Of a stretch of DNA of 64,000 nt, positions 41,664 through 51,212 are shown piece by piece. The notes beneath the pieces were generated by a model. That model did no database searches. It was not told where the DNA came from and saw nothing but the letters and a program-made list of their open reading frames with translations. Location: NCBI GenBank assembly GCA_910584835.1, contig CAJUEG010000001.1, forward strand, positions 1-64,000, written 5' to 3'. Within the stretch, counting starts at the first letter, position 1; each line of letters opens with the position of its first letter. The DNA comes from an uncultured Oscillospiraceae bacterium (lineage in GTDB: Bacteria; Bacillota; Clostridia; Oscillospirales; Oscillospiraceae). The translations under genes were made by a program, and so were the position numbers.

Positions 41664-42581
41664 ATGGCAAGCGCACAAATGGAAGCCTCAAAAAAGATGA
41701 TGCGGGAGATGATGGCCCGGGGGCTGGCCCCCCGGTTTGACGGCTGCATCGACCCCGACCGCCTGCGCGCAGTGGTGCAGAGCGCTCAGGAGAGGATGCC
41801 CAGCGAGCCGGGAGTGAGCTTCCGCCCCTGTGAGCTGGGCGGGATTGAGGCGGAGCAGAGCCTGCCGGACAACGCCGGGGACAGCGCCGTCATCCTTTAT
41901 ATCCACGGCGGCGGGCTGATCTGCGGCAACGCCCGGACCAGCCGGGGCTACGCCTCCCTGCTGGCGGGGGAGACCGGGCTGCCGGTCTATTCCATCAGCT
42001 ACCGCCTGGCCCCGGAGCATCCCTACCCCGCCGCGCTGGACGACTGCTTCGCCGCCTACCGCGCCCTGCTGGAGCTTCACCCCGGTCTGCCCATCTTCCT
42101 CATCGGGGAGAGCGGCGGCGCGTACCTGTCCATCGTGACGGCGCTGCGGGCCCGGGACGAGGGGCTGGCCATTCCGGCAGGGATCATCCCATACTCCCCG
42201 CCCATCGACTTCTCCGGGGCCATTGACCGGGATTTCCCAGGGAACAAGGATTTTACGGTGAGCCCCAACGGCCTGAACAGCCTGACGGATCTGTACTGCC
42301 GCGACCCGGAGCTGGTGCGCACCCCTTACGTCTCGCCCTACTATGCCGACTATGCCGGGATGCCGCCCATGCTGCTGGCCTGGGACCAGAGCGAGAGCCT
42401 GGCCCCCGACTCAGAGTGCCTGCGGGACAAGGCCCGGGCCGCCGGGGTGGAGGTGCAGGCCAAGAGCTACCCGGACTGCTTCCACGCCTTCGCCACCGGC
42501 GGGCGGGGGACGCCGGAAAGCCTGGAGGTGCTGAGAGATACCGCGGCCTTCATCCATCGGCACGCAAGGCCGCAGACATGA
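41664..42581 (+). CDS. Alpha/beta-hydrolase (HSL/acetyl-esterase type)
   Basis: A 305-residue esterase of the hormone-sensitive-lipase group. It has the oxyanion motif YIHGGGLICGN (about 80), SYRLAPEHPYPAALDD, the nucleophile Ser in IGESGGAYLS (about 150), the Asp region LLAWDQSE and the His in CFHAFATGG. It could deacetylate sugars or act on another small ester; the substrate is unknown. It is the first gene after the PocR-AraC regulator and is followed by a 250-base gap and hairpin before the kinase operon, so it may be a separate transcript. Confidence 0.85.
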   Translation: MASAQMEASKKMMREMMARGLAPRFDGCIDPDRLRAVVQSAQERMPSEPGVSFRPCELGGIEAEQSLPDNAGDSAVILYIHGGGLICGNARTSRGYASLLAGETGLPVYSISYRLAPEHPYPAALDDCFAAYRALLELHPGLPIFLIGESGGAYLSIVTALRARDEGLAIPAGIIPYSPPIDFSGAIDRDFPGNKDFTVSPNGLNSLTDLYCRDPELVRTPYVSPYYADYAGMPPMLLAWDQSESLAPDSECLRDKARAAGVEVQAKSYPDCFHAFATGGRGTPESLEVLRDTAAFIHRHARPQT

Positions 42582-42779
42582 GGGGCCGCAGGATGCCGTG
42601 ATGGAGAGAAGGTCATGGCAGCGATTACGCTTTCTAATGAGATCAGGCTGCCGTTCCCCGTGTTCAGAAGCAGCTGCATAAAGGTTTGCTGACGGGTGCG
42701 GTCAAGGAATAAGCGCACAGAGCCGAAAATTTGGATGGCGGCCGGTCAGCATTGTTTTTCAATGTATAGCCGGCAAGCA

Positions 42780-42810
42780 GCCCCGCCGCTGGCCGATCCG
42801 GCGGCGGGGC
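42780..42810 (+). terminator. Hairpin before the pentose operon
   Basis: A 10-bp GC stem (42780-42789 with 42801-42810). No T-run follows, so it may be a weak terminator for the esterase or a leader structure of the kinase mRNA. The rest of 42582-42831 shows no gene. Confidence 0.5.
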
Positions 42811-42831
42811 GAAACTTTAGGTAGGAGTGAT

Positions 42832-44364
42832 ATGGGCATGGACACAGCAAAAACGGCACTTGGTATCGAACTGGGTTCCACCCGGATCAAGGCGGTGGCC
42901 ATTGACGGGTGCCACGCCCCGGTATCTTCCGGGGACTACACCTGGGCGTCCAGCTACGAGGACGGGGTGTGGACGTACAGCTTGGACGAGGTGTGGACGG
43001 GGCTGAAGGCGGCGCTGTCCGGGGTGGAAGGCCGGGAAAACGTGTGTGCCATGGGCGTGTCCGCCATGATGCACGGCTACCTGGCCTTTGACGCGGACTG
43101 GAGCCTGCTCACCCCCTTCCGCACCTGGCAGAACACCACCACCGGGCCCGCCGCAGCGGAGCTGTTCGGCTTCAACATCCCCCAGCGGTGGAGCATCGCA
43201 CACCTCTATCAAGCAATCCTCAACGAGGAGGAACACGTGCCGCAAATCGCCCATATCACCACCCTGGCGGGGTATGTCCACTATATGCTCACCGGGGTGA
43301 ACGCCGTGGGCGTGGGCGAGGCGTCCGGGATGTTTCCCATCGACAGCCAGATACTGGACTACGATGCGCAAATGCTGGAAAAATTCAACGCCCTGCCCGC
43401 CGTAAGGATCCAGCCCTGGACGCTGGCGGACATTCTGCCCAGGGTGCTCCCGGCGGGGGCGGACACGGGCACGCTCACCGAGGCGGGCGCGGCCCTGCTG
43501 GACGGCCTGCTCTCTCCCGGCATCCCCTTTGCGCCGCCGGAGGGCGACGCGGGCACCGGCATGACCGCCACCAACGCTGTGGCCCCCCGGACGGGCAGCG
43601 TGTCGGCGGGCACCTCCATCTTCTCCATGGTGGTGCTGGAAAAGCCGCTGTCCAGGGTGTACGAGGAGATCGACCTGGTGACCACCCCCGCCGGGGCCCC
43701 GGCGGCCATGGTGCACTGCAACAACTGCACCAACGACACCAACGCCTGGGCGGGGGTATTGCGCGAGGCGGCGGAGCTGTTCGGGGCGGAACCCAGCACC
43801 GATGAGCTGTTCACCCTGCTGTACAAAAAGAGCCTGGACGGCGAGGCGGACTGCGGCGGCGTCACCGTCTGCAACTACTTGGGTGGCGAGGGCGTGACCC
43901 ATTTGGACGAGGGCCGTCCCCTGGTGGTGCGGACACCGAAGAGCAGATTTACCTTGTCCAACTTCTTCCGCGCCCAGCTCTACTCCGCCATGGCCACCCT
44001 GAAGATCGGTATGGATATCCTGGCGGCGGAGGGCGTCGCCATCGACTCCCTCACCGGCCACGGCGGGCTGTTCAAGACCCCGGGCGTGGGCCAGAAGTAC
44101 ATGGCCGCGGCCTGCAGCGCCCCGGTGGCCTGTATGGATACCGCCGGGGAGGGCGGGCCATACGGCATGGCCCTGCTGGCTGCTTACCGGGTGTGGAAAG
44201 AGGAGGGCGAGACGCTGGAAGACTACTTGAGCAAGCGCGTATTCGCGGGCGTGTCCGGCACCGCCGTCCGGCCGGACTGGGAGACGGCGGCGGGCTTCAA
44301 CGCCTACATGGAGCGCTACAAAGCCCTGCTGGACGTGGAGCGCAGGGCGGTGGAGGTGCTGTAA
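42832..44364 (+). CDS. FGGY-family carbohydrate kinase (ribulokinase-like)
   Basis: A 510-residue FGGY kinase. The ATP-fold signatures are ALGIELGSTRIKAVAID at the start, GVSAMMHGYLAFD and FRTWQNTTT in the sugar-binding half, and GSVSAGTSIFSMVVLE and LTGHGGLFKTPGVGQKYMAAA in the second half. The size and the immediately following AraD-type epimerase favour an L-ribulokinase-like role, but it lacks the usual AraB context of araA. First gene of a six-gene operon with GGTAGGAG before ATG 42832. Confidence 0.82.
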   Translation: MGMDTAKTALGIELGSTRIKAVAIDGCHAPVSSGDYTWASSYEDGVWTYSLDEVWTGLKAALSGVEGRENVCAMGVSAMMHGYLAFDADWSLLTPFRTWQNTTTGPAAAELFGFNIPQRWSIAHLYQAILNEEEHVPQIAHITTLAGYVHYMLTGVNAVGVGEASGMFPIDSQILDYDAQMLEKFNALPAVRIQPWTLADILPRVLPAGADTGTLTEAGAALLDGLLSPGIPFAPPEGDAGTGMTATNAVAPRTGSVSAGTSIFSMVVLEKPLSRVYEEIDLVTTPAGAPAAMVHCNNCTNDTNAWAGVLREAAELFGAEPSTDELFTLLYKKSLDGEADCGGVTVCNYLGGEGVTHLDEGRPLVVRTPKSRFTLSNFFRAQLYSAMATLKIGMDILAAEGVAIDSLTGHGGLFKTPGVGQKYMAAACSAPVACMDTAGEGGPYGMALLAAYRVWKEEGETLEDYLSKRVFAGVSGTAVRPDWETAAGFNAYMERYKALLDVERRAVEVL

Positions 44365-45063
44365 ATGCTGGAAGAACTGAAAAGAGCGGTCTGCGAGGCC
44401 AATCTGCTGCTGCCCAGGTGCGGCCTTGTCACCTTCACCTGGGGCAACGTGTCCGGGGTGGACCGGGAAAAGAGCTTGATGGCCATTAAGCCCTCCGGGG
44501 TGGAGTACGGCGGCATGACCGCCGACGACATGGTGGTGGTGAGCCTGGAAACAGGCAAAACAGTGGAGGGCAGATGGAAGCCATCCAGCGACACCAAGAC
44601 CCACATCGAACTCTACAAAGCGTTCCCCGGCATCGGCGGCATCGTCCACACCCACAGCCCCCACGCGGTGGCCTGGGCCCAGGCCGGGGAGGACATTCCC
44701 TGCTTCGGCACCACCCACGCGGACTATTTTTACGGCCCCATCCCCTGCGCCCGGCACCTGACCCAGACAGAGCTGGAGGAGGGCTACGAGAAAAACACCG
44801 GCGCGGTGATCGTGGAGACCTTCCGGGAGCGGTGCATTGAGCCGTCTGCCGTCCCCGGCGTGATCTGCGCCAGCCACGGCCCCTTTGCCTGGGGGAAGGA
44901 TGCCGCCCAGGCGGTGGAGCACGCGGCGGTGCTGGAGGAGGTGGCCAAAATGGCCCTGCTCACCCGGCAGGTGCGGCCCTCCGCCATCCCCGCGCCCCAG
45001 CGGGTTCAGGATAAGCACTATTTCTGCAAGCACGGCCCCGAGGCCTATTACGGGCAGAATTGA
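44365..45063 (+). CDS. araD: L-ribulose-5-phosphate 4-epimerase family protein (AraD-type)
   Basis: A 232-residue class II aldolase/epimerase-fold protein. [59 protein letters not shown] (zinc His pair) and the late [15 protein letters not shown] match AraD/UlaF proteins throughout. It converts L-ribulose-5-phosphate to D-xylulose-5-phosphate. The start codon directly abuts the stop of the kinase gene. Confidence 0.9.
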   Translation: MLEELKRAVCEANLLLPRCGLVTFTWGNVSGVDREKSLMAIKPSGVEYGGMTADDMVVVSLETGKTVEGRWKPSSDTKTHIELYKAFPGIGGIVHTHSPHAVAWAQAGEDIPCFGTTHADYFYGPIPCARHLTQTELEEGYEKNTGAVIVETFRERCIEPSAVPGVICASHGPFAWGKDAAQAVEHAAVLEEVAKMALLTRQVRPSAIPAPQRVQDKHYFCKHGPEAYYGQN

Positions 45064-45073
45064 GGTAGAGACC

Positions 45074-46549
45074 ATGCTTTACATTGGAATTGATTTAGGC
45101 ACGTCGGCGTGCAAGCTGTTGCTGGTGGACGAGGGCGGCACGGTGCTCAGTGCGGTGACAAAGGAGTATCCTCTGTCCTTCCCCCGTCCTGGCTGGAGCG
45201 AGCAGAGCCCGGAGGATTGGTGGAACGCGGTGACAGAGGGCATCCCCGAATTACTCTGTGGCCGCGACGCCTCCCAGGTGGCGGGCATCGGCGCGGGGGG
45301 ACAGATGCACGGGCTGGTGGCGCTGGATGAACACGATAACGTCATCTGCCCCGCCATCCTGTGGAACGATGGGCGGACGGCCAAAGAGGTGGACTACCTC
45401 AACGAAACCATTGGCCGGGACAGGCTGAGCCAATCCACCGCCAACATCGCCTTCGCGGGCTTCACCGCACCCAAGCTGCTGTGGATGCGGGAGCACGAGC
45501 CGGACTTGTTTGCGAAAACCCGCAGAATCATGCTCCCCAAAGACTACATCAACTACAAGCTCACCGGCGTCCACTGCACGGACTATTCGGACGCCTCCGG
45601 GACGCTGCTGCTGGACGTGGAGCATAAGCGTTGGAGCGCCGAGATGTGCGGGATTTGCGGCGCCACCGAGAACCAGCTCCCCAGGCTGTACGAGAGCTGG
45701 GAGGTGGTGGGGACGCTCAAGCCCGGCGCGGCCAAGGCCCTGGGCCTGCCCGCGTCCGTGAAGGTGTGCGCCGGGGCCGGGGACAACGCCGCGGCGGCGG
45801 TGGGCACCGGCACTGTAGGCGCGGGTGGTTGCAACATCTCCCTGGGCACCTCGGGCACCATTTTTATTTCGTCAGACCGATTCGGCGTAGACCCCGGCAA
45901 CGCCCTCCACGCCTTCGCCCACGCCGACGGCGGCTGGCACCTGATGGGCTGTATGCTGTCCGCGGCGTCCTGCAACCAGTGGTGGTGCGGGGACATTTTG
46001 GGCACAAAGGACTACCCGGCGGAGCAAAAGCCCATTGGCAAGGACAAATTGGGCCGCAATTCAGTATTTTTCCTGCCCTACCTGATGGGGGAGCGCTCCC
46101 CCATCAACGACACCGACGCCCGGGGCGCCTTTGTGGGCATGGGCATGGATACCGCCCGCGCCGACCTCACCCAGGCGGTGCTGGAGGGGGTGGCCTTCGC
46201 CATCCGGGACAGCTTTGAGGTGGCGAAAAGTCTGGGCGTGTCCATCCCCCGCTCCACCCTGTGCGGCGGCGGCTCCAAGAGCCCGCTGTGGCGGACGACC
46301 CTGGCCAATGTGCTGGGCATCCCCCTGGATCTGCCCCAAACCGAGCAGGGGCCGGGCTACGGCGGAGCCATGCTGGCCATGGTGGGCTGCGGAGCTTTTG
46401 AGAGCGTCCAGACCGCCTGCGGCGCGCTGGCGCGCGTGGCGGGCACGGTGGAGCCGGACGGGGAACTCACCGCCCGGTATGAGGAGCAATACCGCAAGTT
46501 CCGGGCCATCTACCCGGCGCTGAAAAACGTGTTCCCTATCTTGAAATAA
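45074..46549 (+). CDS. xylB: Xylulokinase
   Basis: A 491-residue FGGY kinase with xylulokinase features: YIGIDLGTSACKLLLVDEGG at the start, SEQSPEDWWNAV, GIGAGGQMHGLVALDEHDNVICPAILWNDGRT, and APKLLWMREHEPDLFAKTRRIMLPKDYINYKLTG. LGTSGTIFISSD and the LCGGGSKSPLWRTTLANVLGIPL stretch complete it. I chose ATG 45074, which follows GAGGTAGAG, because homology begins there. It phosphorylates D-xylulose to xylulose-5-phosphate, the product also made by the epimerase before it. Confidence 0.9.
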   Translation: MLYIGIDLGTSACKLLLVDEGGTVLSAVTKEYPLSFPRPGWSEQSPEDWWNAVTEGIPELLCGRDASQVAGIGAGGQMHGLVALDEHDNVICPAILWNDGRTAKEVDYLNETIGRDRLSQSTANIAFAGFTAPKLLWMREHEPDLFAKTRRIMLPKDYINYKLTGVHCTDYSDASGTLLLDVEHKRWSAEMCGICGATENQLPRLYESWEVVGTLKPGAAKALGLPASVKVCAGAGDNAAAAVGTGTVGAGGCNISLGTSGTIFISSDRFGVDPGNALHAFAHADGGWHLMGCMLSAASCNQWWCGDILGTKDYPAEQKPIGKDKLGRNSVFFLPYLMGERSPINDTDARGAFVGMGMDTARADLTQAVLEGVAFAIRDSFEVAKSLGVSIPRSTLCGGGSKSPLWRTTLANVLGIPLDLPQTEQGPGYGGAMLAMVGCGAFESVQTACGALARVAGTVEPDGELTARYEEQYRKFRAIYPALKNVFPILK

Positions 46550-46561
46550 GGAGAGATCGTT

Positions 46562-48037
46562 ATGAAAAATATCCCTGATGTGAAGCTTGGCCTGATTGCC
46601 GTCTCCCGGGACTGCTTCCCCGTCGCCCTGAGCGAGCGCCGCCGGGTCGCCATTGCCGCCGCCTATGACGGTGAGCTGTACGAATGCCCCGTCACAGTGG
46701 AGAACGAGCTGGATATGCTGAAAGCCGTGGCCGATGTAAACACCGCGGGCTGCAATGCCCTGGTGGTGTTTCTGGGCAATTTCGGCCCCGAGACGCCGGA
46801 AACCCTCATTGCCAAGCACTTTGACGGCCCCTGTATGTTCGCGGCCGCCGCCGAGGGGGACGGCGACCTCATCAACGGCCGGGGCGATGCCTACTGCGGG
46901 ATGCTCAACTGCTCCTACAACCTGGAGATGCGGCATTTGAAGGGCTACATCCCCGAGTACCCCGTGGGCACCGCTGACGACATTGCCAGGATGATTGCGG
47001 ACTTTGTGCCCATCGCAAGGGCGGTCATCGGCGTGAAGAACCTGAAAATCATCACCTTCGGCCCCCGGCCCCAGGACTTTTTCGCCTGCAACGCCCCCAT
47101 CAAGGGTCTGTATGAGCTGGGCGTGGAGGTGGAGGAGAACTCCGAGCTGGACCTGCTGGTGAGCTACCAGGAGCACGCGGGCGACCCCCGCATTCCCAGT
47201 GTTTGCGCCGAGATGGCGGCGGAGATGGGCGAGGGCCGGTTCTACCCGGATTTGGGGGAGCGGATGGCCCAGTTTGAGCTGACCCTGCTGGACTGGGCGG
47301 AGAACCACAAGGGCTCCCGGAAGTATGTGGCCTTCGCCGACAAGTGCTGGCCCGCCTTCCCCAGGCAGTTCGGCTTCGAGCCCTGCTATGTGAACTCCCG
47401 GCTGGCCGCCCGGGGCATCCCCGTGGCCTGCGAGGTGGATATCTACGGCGCGCTCAGCGAGTACATCGGGGCCTGCGTCAGCGGCGACGCCGTGACCCTG
47501 CTGGACATCAACAACTCCGTCCCGGCGCAGATGTGGGAGGAGCAGATCAAGGGGAAGCACGATTATCAGCTCACCGACACCTTCATGGGCTTCCACTGCG
47601 GCAACACCCCCGCCTGTAAGCTGTGCGCGGACCGGGCGGTGAAGTACCAGCTGATCCAGCACCGTCTGCTGGAACCCCAGGACAGCGACCCGGACTTCAC
47701 CCGGGGCACCCTGGAGGGGGACATCGCGCCCAGCGACATCACCTTCTACCGCCTCCAGTGCGACAGCGAGGGCAATCTGCGCTCCTACATCGCCCAGGGG
47801 GAGGTGCTCCCTGTGGCAACAGGGAGCTTCGGCGGCATCGGCGTGTTCGCCATCCGTGAGATGGGCCGCTTCTACCGCCATGTGCTCATCCAGAAGCGCT
47901 ACCCCCACCACGGCGCGGTGGCCTTTGGCCACTACGGCAAGGCGCTGTTCGAGGTGTTCAAGTTCCTGGGCGTCCAGGATATCGCCTACAACCAGCCCAA
48001 GTCCCTGCCCTATCCCACGGAGAATCCTTGGAATTGA
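46562..48037 (+). CDS. L-fucose/L-arabinose isomerase-family protein (COG2407)
   Basis: A 491-residue member of the fucose/arabinose isomerase superfamily. Visible segments are LGLIAVSRDCFPVALSERRR, NALVVFLGNFGPETPETL, GVKNLKIITFGPRPQDFFACN, and the metal-site region CWPAFPRQFGFEPCYVNSRLAARGIPVACEVDIYGA, ending with TFMGFHCGN. By context it isomerises an aldose to the ketose that one of the two kinases phosphorylates. The actual sugar (arabinose, xylose, or a deoxy or less common aldose) is not determined. Confidence 0.85.
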   Translation: MKNIPDVKLGLIAVSRDCFPVALSERRRVAIAAAYDGELYECPVTVENELDMLKAVADVNTAGCNALVVFLGNFGPETPETLIAKHFDGPCMFAAAAEGDGDLINGRGDAYCGMLNCSYNLEMRHLKGYIPEYPVGTADDIARMIADFVPIARAVIGVKNLKIITFGPRPQDFFACNAPIKGLYELGVEVEENSELDLLVSYQEHAGDPRIPSVCAEMAAEMGEGRFYPDLGERMAQFELTLLDWAENHKGSRKYVAFADKCWPAFPRQFGFEPCYVNSRLAARGIPVACEVDIYGALSEYIGACVSGDAVTLLDINNSVPAQMWEEQIKGKHDYQLTDTFMGFHCGNTPACKLCADRAVKYQLIQHRLLEPQDSDPDFTRGTLEGDIAPSDITFYRLQCDSEGNLRSYIAQGEVLPVATGSFGGIGVFAIREMGRFYRHVLIQKRYPHHGAVAFGHYGKALFEVFKFLGVQDIAYNQPKSLPYPTENPWN

Positions 48038-48046
48038 GGCGGCGGC

Positions 48047-48892
48047 ATGACGGCAGAAGAAGAAAAGGCCCTGCAAGCTATGGCTTGCAGGGTTCGGATG
48101 GGCGTGCTCACCGCCACCCACGGGGCCAAGGCGGGGCACCCCGGCGGCAGCCTGTCCGCCGCCGACGTGTTCACCTACCTGTACTTCAAGGAATTGAACA
48201 TCGACCCCGCCGATCCCCAAAAGCCGGATCGTGACCGCTTCGTGCTGTCCAAGGGGCACACCGCCCCGGGGCTGTACTCAGCTTTGGCCTACCGCGGCTT
48301 TTTCCCGGTGGACGACCTGCCCACCCTGCGGCATATCGACAGCTATTTGCAGGGCCACCCCAATATGAATACTGTCCCCGGCGTAGATATGTCCACCGGC
48401 TCACTGGGACAGGGCATCTCCTGCGCCTGCGGCATGGCGCTGGGTCTGAAAAAGCGGGGCAGCGCCGCCCGGGTGTATACCCTGCTGGGCGACGGCGAGA
48501 TGCAGGAGGGCCAGGTCTGGGAGGCGCTGATGTTCGCCGCCCACTACAAGCTGGACAACCTGTGCGTCCTCGTAGACCACAACGGCCTCCAGATCGACGG
48601 CCCCAACGAAAAGGTGATGGGGCTGGGCTCCATCCCGGACAAGCTGCGGGCCTTTGGCTTGGATGTGTTCCAGATCAGCGGCCACGATTTCCAGAGCATG
48701 GAGGGGGCCTTCGAGGTCGCCCGGCAGACAAAGGGCAAGCCCTGTGCCGTCGTGCTTGAGACCACCAAGGGCAAGGGCGTGAGCTACATGGAGGGTCAGG
48801 TGGGCTGGCACGGCAAGGCCCCCAACGATGAGGAGTACGCCCGGGGCATGGCGGAGCTGAGCGCTCAGCTGGCGGAACTGGAGGCGGTTTGA
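48047..48892 (+). CDS. Transketolase, N-terminal (thiamine-diphosphate-binding) subunit
   Basis: A 281-residue half-transketolase. It has GVLTATHGAKAGHPGGSLSAADV near the start, DRFVLSKGHTAPGLYSAL, and the TPP motif LLGDGEMQEGQVWEALMFAAHYKLDN (GDG to N). The C-terminal partner follows directly at 48894. Such split transketolases are common in Firmicutes. It transfers two-carbon units between xylulose-5-phosphate and ribose-5-phosphate or erythrose-4-phosphate. Confidence 0.92.
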   Translation: MTAEEEKALQAMACRVRMGVLTATHGAKAGHPGGSLSAADVFTYLYFKELNIDPADPQKPDRDRFVLSKGHTAPGLYSALAYRGFFPVDDLPTLRHIDSYLQGHPNMNTVPGVDMSTGSLGQGISCACGMALGLKKRGSAARVYTLLGDGEMQEGQVWEALMFAAHYKLDNLCVLVDHNGLQIDGPNEKVMGLGSIPDKLRAFGLDVFQISGHDFQSMEGAFEVARQTKGKPCAVVLETTKGKGVSYMEGQVGWHGKAPNDEEYARGMAELSAQLAELEAV

Positions 48893-48893
48893 A

Positions 48894-49844
48894 ATGGCAG
48901 ATGTGAAAAAAGTCGCCACCCGGCAGAGCTACGGCGAGGCGCTGAAGGAGCTGGGCGCGGCCCATCCCGACGTGGTGGTGCTGGACGCCGATCTGGCCAA
49001 CGCCACCAAGACGGAGATATTCAAGAAGGCGTTCCCCGACCGCCATTTTGACTGCGGCATCGCGGAGAGCGACATGATGTGCGTGGCGGCGGGGCTGGCC
49101 ACCACAGGGTATGTGCCCTTTGTCAGCAGCTTTGCCATGTTCGCGGCGGGGCGGGCCTTCGAGCAGGTGCGCAACTCCATCGGCTACCCCCATTTGAACG
49201 TAAAAATAGGCGCCACCCACGGCGGCATCTCCGTGGGCGAGGACGGCGCTTCTCACCAGTGCTGCGAGGACTTCGCGCTGATGCGCTCCATCCCCGGCAT
49301 GGTGGTGATGTCCCCGGCGGACGACGTGGAGGCCAGGGCCATGGTGCGGGCGGCCTACGAGCACAGCGGCCCGGTGTATATGCGGTTCAGCCGGTACGGC
49401 GCGCCGGTGATCCACGACCCGGACAGCTTCACCTTTGAGATCGGCAGGGGCGAGGTGCTCCGGGAGGGTACGGACGTGGCCCTCATCGCCAACGGGCTGC
49501 TGGCGGCGGAGGCGCTGGAAGCGGCCAAGCTGCTGGCGGAACAGGGCATCAGCGCCCGGGTGATCGATATGGCCACCGTCAAGCCTATGGACGAGGAGCT
49601 GGTGTTGAAAGCGGCCAGGGAATGCGGCAGGATCGTCACCTGTGAGGAGCACTCCGTCATCGGCGGGCTGGGGGAGGCGGTGTGCGCTGTCATTGCCCAG
49701 CAAGGCCTGCCCTGCCCCGTGGAGCGGGTGGGCGTCAACGACGAATTTGGACACTCCGGCCCCGCCGGGGAGCTGCTGGAGCAGTTTGGGCTGTGCGCGG
49801 GGCATATCGCTGCGGCTGCGGAAAACCTGGGTCAAAGATTGTAG
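48894..49844 (+). CDS. Transketolase, C-terminal (pyrimidine-binding) subunit
   Basis: A 316-residue partner of the preceding gene. It has RQSYGEALKELGAAHPDVVVLDADLANATKTEIF, FDCGIAESDMMCVAAGLATTGYVPFVSSFAMFAAGRAFEQVRNS (catalytic Glu and phenylalanine-rich pocket), HGGISVGEDGASHQ, and the C-terminal domain from about 180. It starts two bases after the N-terminal half's stop codon. Last gene of the pentose operon, which thereby feeds xylulose-5-phosphate into the non-oxidative pentose phosphate pathway. Confidence 0.92.
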   Translation: MADVKKVATRQSYGEALKELGAAHPDVVVLDADLANATKTEIFKKAFPDRHFDCGIAESDMMCVAAGLATTGYVPFVSSFAMFAAGRAFEQVRNSIGYPHLNVKIGATHGGISVGEDGASHQCCEDFALMRSIPGMVVMSPADDVEARAMVRAAYEHSGPVYMRFSRYGAPVIHDPDSFTFEIGRGEVLREGTDVALIANGLLAAEALEAAKLLAEQGISARVIDMATVKPMDEELVLKAARECGRIVTCEEHSVIGGLGEAVCAVIAQQGLPCPVERVGVNDEFGHSGPAGELLEQFGLCAGHIAAAAENLGQRL

Positions 49845-49925
49845 GGCGAGATGATATGTGACAGCAATAGCGTCTAACACAGGCCGCCTTGTTTTGTCCT
49901 GATTTATATTCTGCCGAAAAAGGAC

Positions 49926-49954
49926 TTGCGGGGGAAGGGGGGAAAAGTTATAAT
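49926..49954 (+). promoter_or_regulatory. Promoter of the LysR gene at 49993
   Basis: TTGCGG (49926-49931), a 17-base spacer and TATAAT (49949-49954). Confidence 0.6.
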
Positions 49955-49992
49955 AGGCCCAACCAAAAGGATAGAACAAAGGGGGCCCGCTC

Positions 49993-50887
49993 ATGTACGA
50001 CAAGCACTTGGACACGTTTATCCAGACAGCTGATTCCGGCAGTTTTCTCAAGGCGTCTGAAAAAATGTTCATCTCCGCCAACGCCATCACCAAGCAGATC
50101 AGCCTGCTGGAGGAGCGGCTGGAAGTGAAGCTGTTCCACCGCAGCCCCCAGGGGCTGGCCCTCACCGAAGCCGGACAGCTCATTTACAGTGAGGCGAAAA
50201 AGATGATCCGCCACTCGGACATGGTGCTGCGCAAGGCCAAAGAGCTGGGGGCGCCCAGGCAATTTACCATCCGCATCGGCGTGTCCCTGATGAACCCTGC
50301 CAATCTGCTGCTGGAGCAGTGGGGCCGGGCCGCCGCCGGCCATCCCGGCATCCGACTGGAGATCGTCCCCTTTGAGGACACGGTGGAGGCGTTCCGCGAG
50401 GTTCTGGACCACCTGGGGCAGGTCATCGACGTGATCTCCTGTCCCTATGAGACAAATTTCTGGGGAGACCGCTATCAGTCCTTTCACCTGAAGGACCTGC
50501 CGCTGTGCGTGGCCTGCTCCAGAAGCCATCCGCTGGCGTCCAGGGACAGGCTGACGGTCCGGGACCTGTATGGCCAGACCCTGTGGATGGCGGAGCGGGG
50601 GGGGCGCGGATTACCAGGACCGGGTGCGGGAGGATCTGGAGAAAAACCACCCGGACGTCCGCATCAAGGATCGGATGTATCTGAACATCGGCGGGTTCAA
50701 CGAGCTGGTGGCGTCCCAGGACCTGGCTCTCTCCGCCCCGTGCTGGAGCGGGGTACACCCCCTGCTGGCCACCATCCCCGTGGTGTGGGAGCACACCCTG
50801 CCCTACGGCCTGATCTTCGCAAAAAATCCCCCCCAGGAGGTCATGCGCTTCATCATGGCGGTGGGCCAGATCAACGAGACTGTGTGA
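49993..50887 (+). pseudogene. LysR-family regulator with a G8 frame break
   Basis: The N-terminal 200 residues are a normal LysR protein (HLDTFIQTADSGSFLKASEKMFISANAITKQISLLEERLEVKLFHR). At 50597-50604 there are eight Gs; the gene's frame reads into unrelated sequence and stops near 50997. With seven Gs the frame continues MAERGGADYQDRVREDLEKNHPDVRIKDRM through to MAVGQINETV at 50887, giving a normal 297-residue regulator. The break is in the effector domain and would leave the DNA-binding part intact. Phase variation, decay or base-count error are all possible. No divergent partner gene is present. Confidence 0.8.
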
Positions 50888-50894
50888 CAGCTGG

Positions 50895-50923
50895 AAAAGC
50901 CCCGCCGCCGGCGGGGCTTTTCT
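50895..50923 (+). terminator. Terminator after the LysR gene
   Basis: A 12-bp stem AAAAGCCCCGCC (50895-50906) with GGCGGGGCTTTT (50910-50921), loop of 3, Ts within and after. The following interval to 51170 holds no recognisable gene. Confidence 0.85.
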
Positions 50924-51168
50924 GTGCTTTCGGTATTTGCGGCCGGGGGGCGGCAGCGAGTGCAGCGGCGGCGCGGTCATCACCAATGAGGAGCTGAAGG
51001 GGAAGGCCGGGCGGAATTATCCCAAGCTGAACAACGCTGTTCTGCTTTGCCGATTCTGTTTGTCATATTCTCAGACGGCCGGCATTGCAGCAGGCCGCGG
51101 CCCATTTGTCAAGCTCAAAATTGATTCGTCTCGATTTTCTTTCCCAACGCGCTTTTTCGCCGGGGCTG

Positions 51169-51195
51169 TGGTATAATCGGTTCAAATGATTGAAC
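51169..51195 (+). promoter_or_regulatory. Extended -10 promoter and ArsR operator dyad
   Basis: TG-g-TATAAT at 51169-51177 is an extended -10 element. GTTCAA (51180-51185) and TTGAAC (51190-51195) flank ATGA and resemble ArsR/SmtB operators. The dyad overlaps the expected transcription start. Confidence 0.65.
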
Positions 51196-51212
51196 AAAAG
51201 GAGGGGAGCGCC

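Noticed and set aside
42817..45075. A 752-residue minus-strand frame opposite the kinase and epimerase
   Set aside because: Antisense shadow of clear FGGY kinase and AraD coding sequence; no own domain or ribosome-binding site.
46061..48259. A 732-residue minus-strand frame opposite xylB, the isomerase and transketolase
   Set aside because: It crosses three real genes and their boundaries; shadow frame.
50937..51176. Short plus-strand gene after the LysR terminator
   Set aside because: No ribosome-binding site or recognisable similarity, and it runs into the ArsR promoter.
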